Assembly: GCA_963693085.1 (NCBI GenBank)
Contig: OY856409.1
Coordinates: forward strand, 297,452,058 to 297,516,057
DNA: 64,000 nt
From: Alisma plantago-aquatica
Taxonomy: Eukaryota > Streptophyta > Magnoliopsida > Alismatales > Alismataceae
Direction of reading: 5' to 3'
This document shows, in pieces, positions 59,566 to 64,000 of this stretch (its first letter is position 1; each line of letters opens with the position of its first letter). The notes beneath the pieces were generated by a model. That model did no database searches and had not been told where the DNA came from. It saw nothing but the letters and a program-made list of their open reading frames with translations. Position numbers and translations under genes: made by a program.

Positions 59566-60200
59566 TTATTCATATTGCATGTTCTCCACCTTGAAGTCAG
59601 TAGTGGCTAAGGCCACCATCCAGGCCAGGCAGAAGAAGCCACAGTCATTTGATAGGGGCACATGTTGGGGGCTCCTGTGGCAGTACTGCGTCTTCTTGAA
59701 GACCTTGCCAGCCATAGGGTTGTACCCTCTGCAATGCTGTCTTATCATGTCAATAATTACCTCGGAGCATGTGTTTGCCTTTTCTTCCATTGGGGTCTTT
59801 TTTTTGTCATGTTGTTCTTCTTATTAAGTGCATAGGTTGCGTCTGAGATATTGTAGAGGACTGCAGTCCTTTTGATGATATTGACAGCCAACATGGTCCA
59901 ATTATTGTCATGAAGAATTGGCAGGAAGTTGTAGTCTGGTGGGGATGTTGCCAGGCGTTGTTGTGGACGCTCCTTTTTTCCTGATCTTTTGTCTTTAAGG
60001 ATGTCATCTACCGGCAAGAAGCATGCCATGTGGGCATTTGGCATGTCGTCGCCTAGAAGCATTTGGTAGGCTGACATTGTGCTTACTGAAAGGTATCCTC
60101 TTGTTTTCAACATTTTACGGAGGTAATCTTTTAGCACACAAATGCCATCTCTTTCGAAGATTACATCTCCCGACAAATCATCTTCTTTCAAGGAACTCAT
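59566..60200 (-). pseudogene. Ulp1/C48-like domain 2 of the transposon protein
   Basis: The sequence LPILHDNNWTMLAVNI aligns with domain 1 (LPIRNVKHWALIVVDL), but the catalytic His is Asn and the following Asp positions are Asn (AVN; LYNISD). The Cys region is well preserved (SNDCGFFCLAWM, about 59630). The two parts lie in different frames, separated by the A8 run near 59800. By these residues it would be a pseudoprotease even if the frame were intact. Confidence 0.6.
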
Positions 60201-60689
60201 GATTATTATTAGTTCTTCTAAGGACAGAGTGAGGCAGCTCCATCTGTCAAAGTTCTTAAACGAAGGTGTAATTTCTCCTACTGGTCCATCCAGCCCTACA
60301 TCAAAAAGGTCTTCTTCATCGACCTCTCCCTCCTCAGGTTGTTCCTTGGTGTTCTACACTTCAGGTGTTTCTGTCACTGTAGGCTGCTTTGGTTCTTCAT
60401 CTGACGTGTATTTTGCAGCTTCTCCAGAGCTTTCATGCCAACCTCCTTTCCATGCTGCAGCCCTGGCTGGTTCAGTTGGATCAACCCATATGGTCTTTAT
60501 CTACTCCCTCCAAGTGACCTTTTCAGGTAGGGGGATTTCCATGTGAAGCCTACGAGGTACAACTTCTGTAGGCATCGTCGGATCGTTGAAGAAATGGTGA
60601 TCATAGATGACCTACATAGTGTAGATACCCCGCAATCCATGCAGGTCTTCATTGTCTAAATCCTCCAAGGGGATGCCCTTGTTGATGGC

Positions 60690-61300
60690 CTCCATCATGT
60701 GTAGTATTATGAAGGCGCAATCCCCCGAACCAGTCTCTTCTTGGGGGACTTTCTTATTAATGGAAAAGAGCTTCCAGGACCCTTGAAATGTGTTTTCTGC
60801 ATCCTTGATTGCTCATTGTAGGCGTAGCAGTATCTTTAAGGCATCTCTGGTGTCCTTCCTCTTGTAAACTAGCGAGGTGCTATCCAATTCAGCTGCGCAG
60901 CAATTGAGCACCATCGTCTTCCGCTCATATAGATCGACGACTATTAGTGCCCAATGCTTTACATTTCTTATGGGCAGCACCACATACCTTGTTTCCTTCC
61001 TCTGGACTGCTACCTTCAGCTCAGCTACATCTTCCACCTTGTAGTCTTCTTTATAGAGGAGGCTGGCTAAATGCATTGTCCCATTGAAGATCGACTGTGG
61101 CTTGTCTGTGTACAAGAATTCTTCCAGGAGGTTGGTGTAGAGTACCTTGAATAGTTTTTTATGTACTCGCTCCTTCTTCATGAATATTCCCCGGAAGTGG
61201 TTTCTGGATAGACATCTACCCTTATTGTTGTATAGTATGTCTGACCCGGGTAGATCATCACTGAGGACTTCTACCAAGATGTGGACATCTCTTCATGAGA
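60690..61300 (-). pseudogene. Ulp1/C48-like domain 1 of the transposon protein
   Basis: The domain shows VVLPIRNVKHWALIVVDLYE, with the His-Trp pair of C48 proteases, followed after about 80 residues by PQEETGSGDCAFIILHMM, with the Gln and catalytic Cys (Cys codon near 60714-60716). The position normally Asp (..YYDS..) reads Asn (VLNC). One TGA (61291-61293, probably from TGG) and one stop near 60816 interrupt it. Confidence 0.6.
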
Positions 61301-63480
61301 TTTGTGATACTGCAGTCATATCCATATCTTTCATCTTACAAGGTAGAGGGGGAGCTGCTCCAAGTGTTTCTGCCTTAACTTGCACACTCCGCTCCCTGGT
61401 GGGTTCGTCTATGAAGAAGGTTTCCAGCCCACCATCCTCATCATCAGATGTTGGTTCCTATGCCAGAGGTGTCGAAGCTTCATCTATTGTCGGCATGGCC
61501 TTGGCCACTTGTTCATCCACTTTGTGCAACTGTTGTGTAGTGGCTACAGGTTCAGCTACTTCTGAGGAGGCTTCGGCAGCTAAGTTGTCTTTGACACGAC
61601 TCTCCTTAGAAGTTTGCCCTAACTTGGCTTCTGCCATCATTTTTAGGGTCTCCTCCATCTTCCCATCATAGAGATAGTCACTATGATCGTGATATGGTTG
61701 GAATAGGAGGAACTCACTACTCTCATCAAGTCTGACCCCTAGCTCAGCTAACATTATGTCGAGCTCTGCCACTTCTGCTACGCTGAGTTTGGCAACCACA
61801 TCTTCACGATGAGCAACAACAACCTGCTCTTCTAGCATCATTGTATGTGCAGGAGGGGAGAGTTGAAGCTCTGCTAGATTCCCACCGTCTTCAACAGCTT
61901 CATCTTAGCCTTCTTCTGGGTTGCAATTGAGGTCGAGCCCCCTTGACGATGTCACATTTTTCTTCATTAGATTTTTGTTGTGGGAGCTCGACCGCTGTGG
62001 TGGCTGGTTTCTTTTTGGCTCAGCTGCTGGTGCCACCTTGGTGTTGGACTCCTTGCTTTTGGTGTGCCCGCTCCCATGCATGTTCCTCCCACATTGTCAT
62101 CGTCGTTGTCGTCGTGGCTGGAGGGGCTGGCTGAGGAGTGTGTCGGGATTGCTGAGCGCTTGATCTTATTTTTCTTCCACCAGTTCTCGAGTTCTTCACG
62201 TTCCTTCTCGAGCTTCCGGAAGTCTTCTTCTAGTCTTTTTCGCTCTTCTTTGAGGTTACCCATAGCCACGTCATAGCCCCGACGCGTGTGCTCGTTTTCG
62301 GCTCGGATGGCATGCCTCTCCTTCTGCAAGTCTTCCCTTTTGTCTTTCATTTTCTTCAGCATTCCCATCATCATCCATTAGTTGTTTACAACTTCTTAGA
62401 GGAAGTCATGGAGTGCTTTTGTCCTTTCATCAAGGACTTGTACCTGCATCATTAGTGTAGATAGAGAAGAAGAAATGATGGTATTTATTGTATTAGTTTG
62501 ATGCATGTGTTCCCACATTACATCAAACCTTGTACCTAAGGCACTGATGGTGCAACTGATGCTCCATGCACGTTGTTGATGAGCTTGGCACCTTAGGTTG
62601 TAGAGGCGGTAGTGGTGGACCTTGTTCTTTCTCCTTTGGCTCATCTAGTGGGTCCACCTATGCTCCACTGATTCCTGTATCTGGTATGGCCTGAGAGCCT
62701 TGTCCTTCTGGCTCTACCTCTGGTTCGTTTTCGGGTTGTGGGTTGGTTGTTGTGGTCTTCTCTTTCTCCACCTCTAGCTCCATAGTAGTCGCTTCTTTGT
62801 GTGGCTCGAGAGGTGTGGGTTCTAGAATTTCCACTGGTGCGTCAGTAGTTGGAGCCACGGGGGTCGGTTGCACTATAGTTGTTGGCATTTTTGTTGGTGC
62901 TACAATTGGTTATGCTGTCTTCTTTTTCTCTACTGCCAACTTTTTCCGTGGCTCTGTGCTCTTCCTCTTTTCTAATTCAGATGGGGCACTGCTTTCTCTA
63001 GCTGTACTCACTGGGTCTATATTCGTGCTGGCCTGCAGTGCCACGAAGCGCATCATTTCGATGTCATTTTGTGTTGGTCGTAGCTTGTGGGCGTCATAGA
63101 ATGCCATTTCTGGAAGGGGGAGTAGTGTTTTTGACCCTCTTTGTTTGAAGTACAACTTCTCCTCCTTTCGTGCCAGAATACCAGTGCTAATAAGGGACTT
63201 TATGTCTATTCTTTGTTTTCCCTCCATTTATTTATATTTATGGGCTTCTCCTTTGTTCATGAAGTATTCGACAATCTTTGTTATCAGGACACCCATGTAG
63301 TATGTAGAATTCCTCTTTGCGTCCCCGCCTACTGCTGCTGATAAACGATCGATTAGTATCTTCCCAGTATTAATCGGCTTCCTATTTATCATTGACCAAA
63401 TCGGGAACAGATCTCCCTTGCTAACTGTTCCTATTTATGACCTCACGTGAATTGTGTGGGTGATCCAACCCTATTCTAGG

Positions 63481-64000
63481 GTTGTATCTTGTGTCATTTT
63501 ATACTTTTATCACATTCAAATGCATTAGAATTACATGTTATTCTCCCCAATATGATTATCATTGCAAATATGCTTATGGATGTTCTTTGCACTGTTTTTC
63601 AGGTACTTGAACCATGATTAGATAGAAGAGAGAGAAATAGGGACCCAAAGAAGGCCCGAAAGTCTCCCTCAACCTACCTCCAGTGGCCAAGAATCATCCC
63701 CGAGCAAAGACATCCAAAATTGAAAAAGTAAGAAGCAAAATCAAGAAGTCAAGCCTCACCACGGCCGTGGCCCCAATGCCACGGTCGTGGGTTTATTGCC
63801 AAGTTCCAACAGGTTGCAACAGGGAAATCCTTAGATCTCCCACGACCGTGGCCTCCCAGCCACGACCGTGGCCAGTGAAGACAACATGACAGTGGCCATC
63901 AGCACGGTCATGGTCAGGAGAAGAGAACACGGTCGTGGCACCCTGCCACGGTCGTGGGAATTGTTGGATAAATTGACATTAGTATAATCCCTTTGTTTCG
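63481..64000. other. Unassigned repeat DNA with CCACGACCGTGG cluster
   Basis: Seven near-palindromic CCACG(A/G)CCGTGG / CACGGTCGTGG motifs lie within 63759-63958. Motifs of this kind occur in plant gypsy-like elements (family knowledge). It is either the next element's terminus or upstream sequence of the Ulp1 element; no LTR boundary or primer-binding site is visible before the window ends. Confidence 0.45.

Larger units (their letters stand above)
59558..63480 (-). pseudogene. Transposon protein with two tandem Ulp1/C48-like protease domains, degraded
   Basis: From N to C terminus: a plant-transposon-type head (63430-63230: LFPIWSMINRKPINTG, then YYMGVLITKIVEYF); a charged, Pro/Glu-rich linker (63227-62660); a coiled coil (62374-62180: KDKREDLQKERHAIRAENE); an acidic linker (61841-61330); Ulp1 domain 1 (about 61300-60690); a spacer; and Ulp1 domain 2 (about 60200-59566). 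Most lies in one frame with stops. The coiled coil is in another frame, and a run of eight A near 59800 shifts domain 2 into a third. C48 proteases cut SUMO-like conjugates; transposons often carry such domains with unknown role. Not functional as it stands. Confidence 0.7.

Noticed and set aside
61967..62276. Plus-strand open frames over the coiled-coil segment
   Set aside because: Antisense shadows; the minus strand has the coiled-coil heptads and lies in order with the Ulp1 domains.
1..64000. CRISPR arrays, bacterial operons, rRNA genes or organellar inserts
   Set aside because: No spacer-repeat arrays, ribosome-binding-site-linked gene clusters, rRNA signatures or plastid/mitochondrial genes were seen. 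All recognisable features are plant nuclear.

Overview
The window is nuclear DNA of a flowering plant. It is AT-rich, filled with degraded plant-type retrotransposons (L1-like LINEs, Ty3/gypsy, Athila-like and Copia-like remnants, tRNA-headed SINEs), and contains one GC-rich, spliced plant gene. The species cannot be named from the sequence. The strong G/C preference at third codon positions in the single gene is more usual in monocots and some magnoliids than in eudicots, but that is only a hint.

Layout. 1-7.3 kb: no gene; a GC-rich, TATA-bearing island at about 1155-1890 looks like an LTR or gene promoter region. 7.4-11.34 kb: a long LTR-like block beginning TGTAAGACCC, bracketed by an imperfect 51-52 bp direct repeat. 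13.13 kb: a tRNA-derived SINE. 13.65-18.31 kb: a complete L1-type LINE insertion with a perfect 19-bp target-site duplication, but with ORF1 and ORF2 broken and the reverse-transcriptase (RT) catalytic block deleted; a second, truncated LINE lies in reverse just beyond it. 20.2-29.2 kb: a minus-strand Athila-like element (two degenerate long repeats, a decayed tRNA-Asp-type primer-binding site (PBS), gag and protease remnants, no RT or integrase seen). 30.0-30.85 kb: a 54-bp minisatellite of about 16 units. 31.2-33.07 kb: the only apparently intact gene, a secreted GH5 glycoside hydrolase with a C-terminal ricin-B-like domain, two exons and a 100-bp intron. 33.4-35.16 kb: a very AT-rich non-autonomous element remnant ending in a SINE-like head.

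41.3-53.4 kb is a nested stack. A LINE ORF2 remnant is cut inside its RT motif at 43202 by a minus-strand gypsy-type element with 3.48-kb LTRs and only 1.48 kb of gag-only interior. The right LTR is itself split by a 2.3-kb non-LTR retrotransposon whose protein ends in a zinc-finger plus restriction-like-endonuclease pattern. The right LTR is then cut off at 53394 by a further LTR-like sequence ending in a tRNA-Met-type PBS. 54.9-56.4 kb is a Copia-like 3' LTR with its polypurine tract (PPT). 57.26-63.48 kb is a minus-strand LTR element (PPT next to TGATAACA, an internal TATA box) whose interior encodes not gag-pol but a degraded protein with a plant-transposon-type N-terminal part, a coiled coil and two tandem Ulp1/C48-like cysteine protease domains.

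The GH5 gene is the only sequence likely to serve the plant. The rest records successive retrotransposon insertions. The order of the 41-54 kb nest is readable: LINE first, then the gag-only LTR element, then the non-LTR element and the right-hand truncation.
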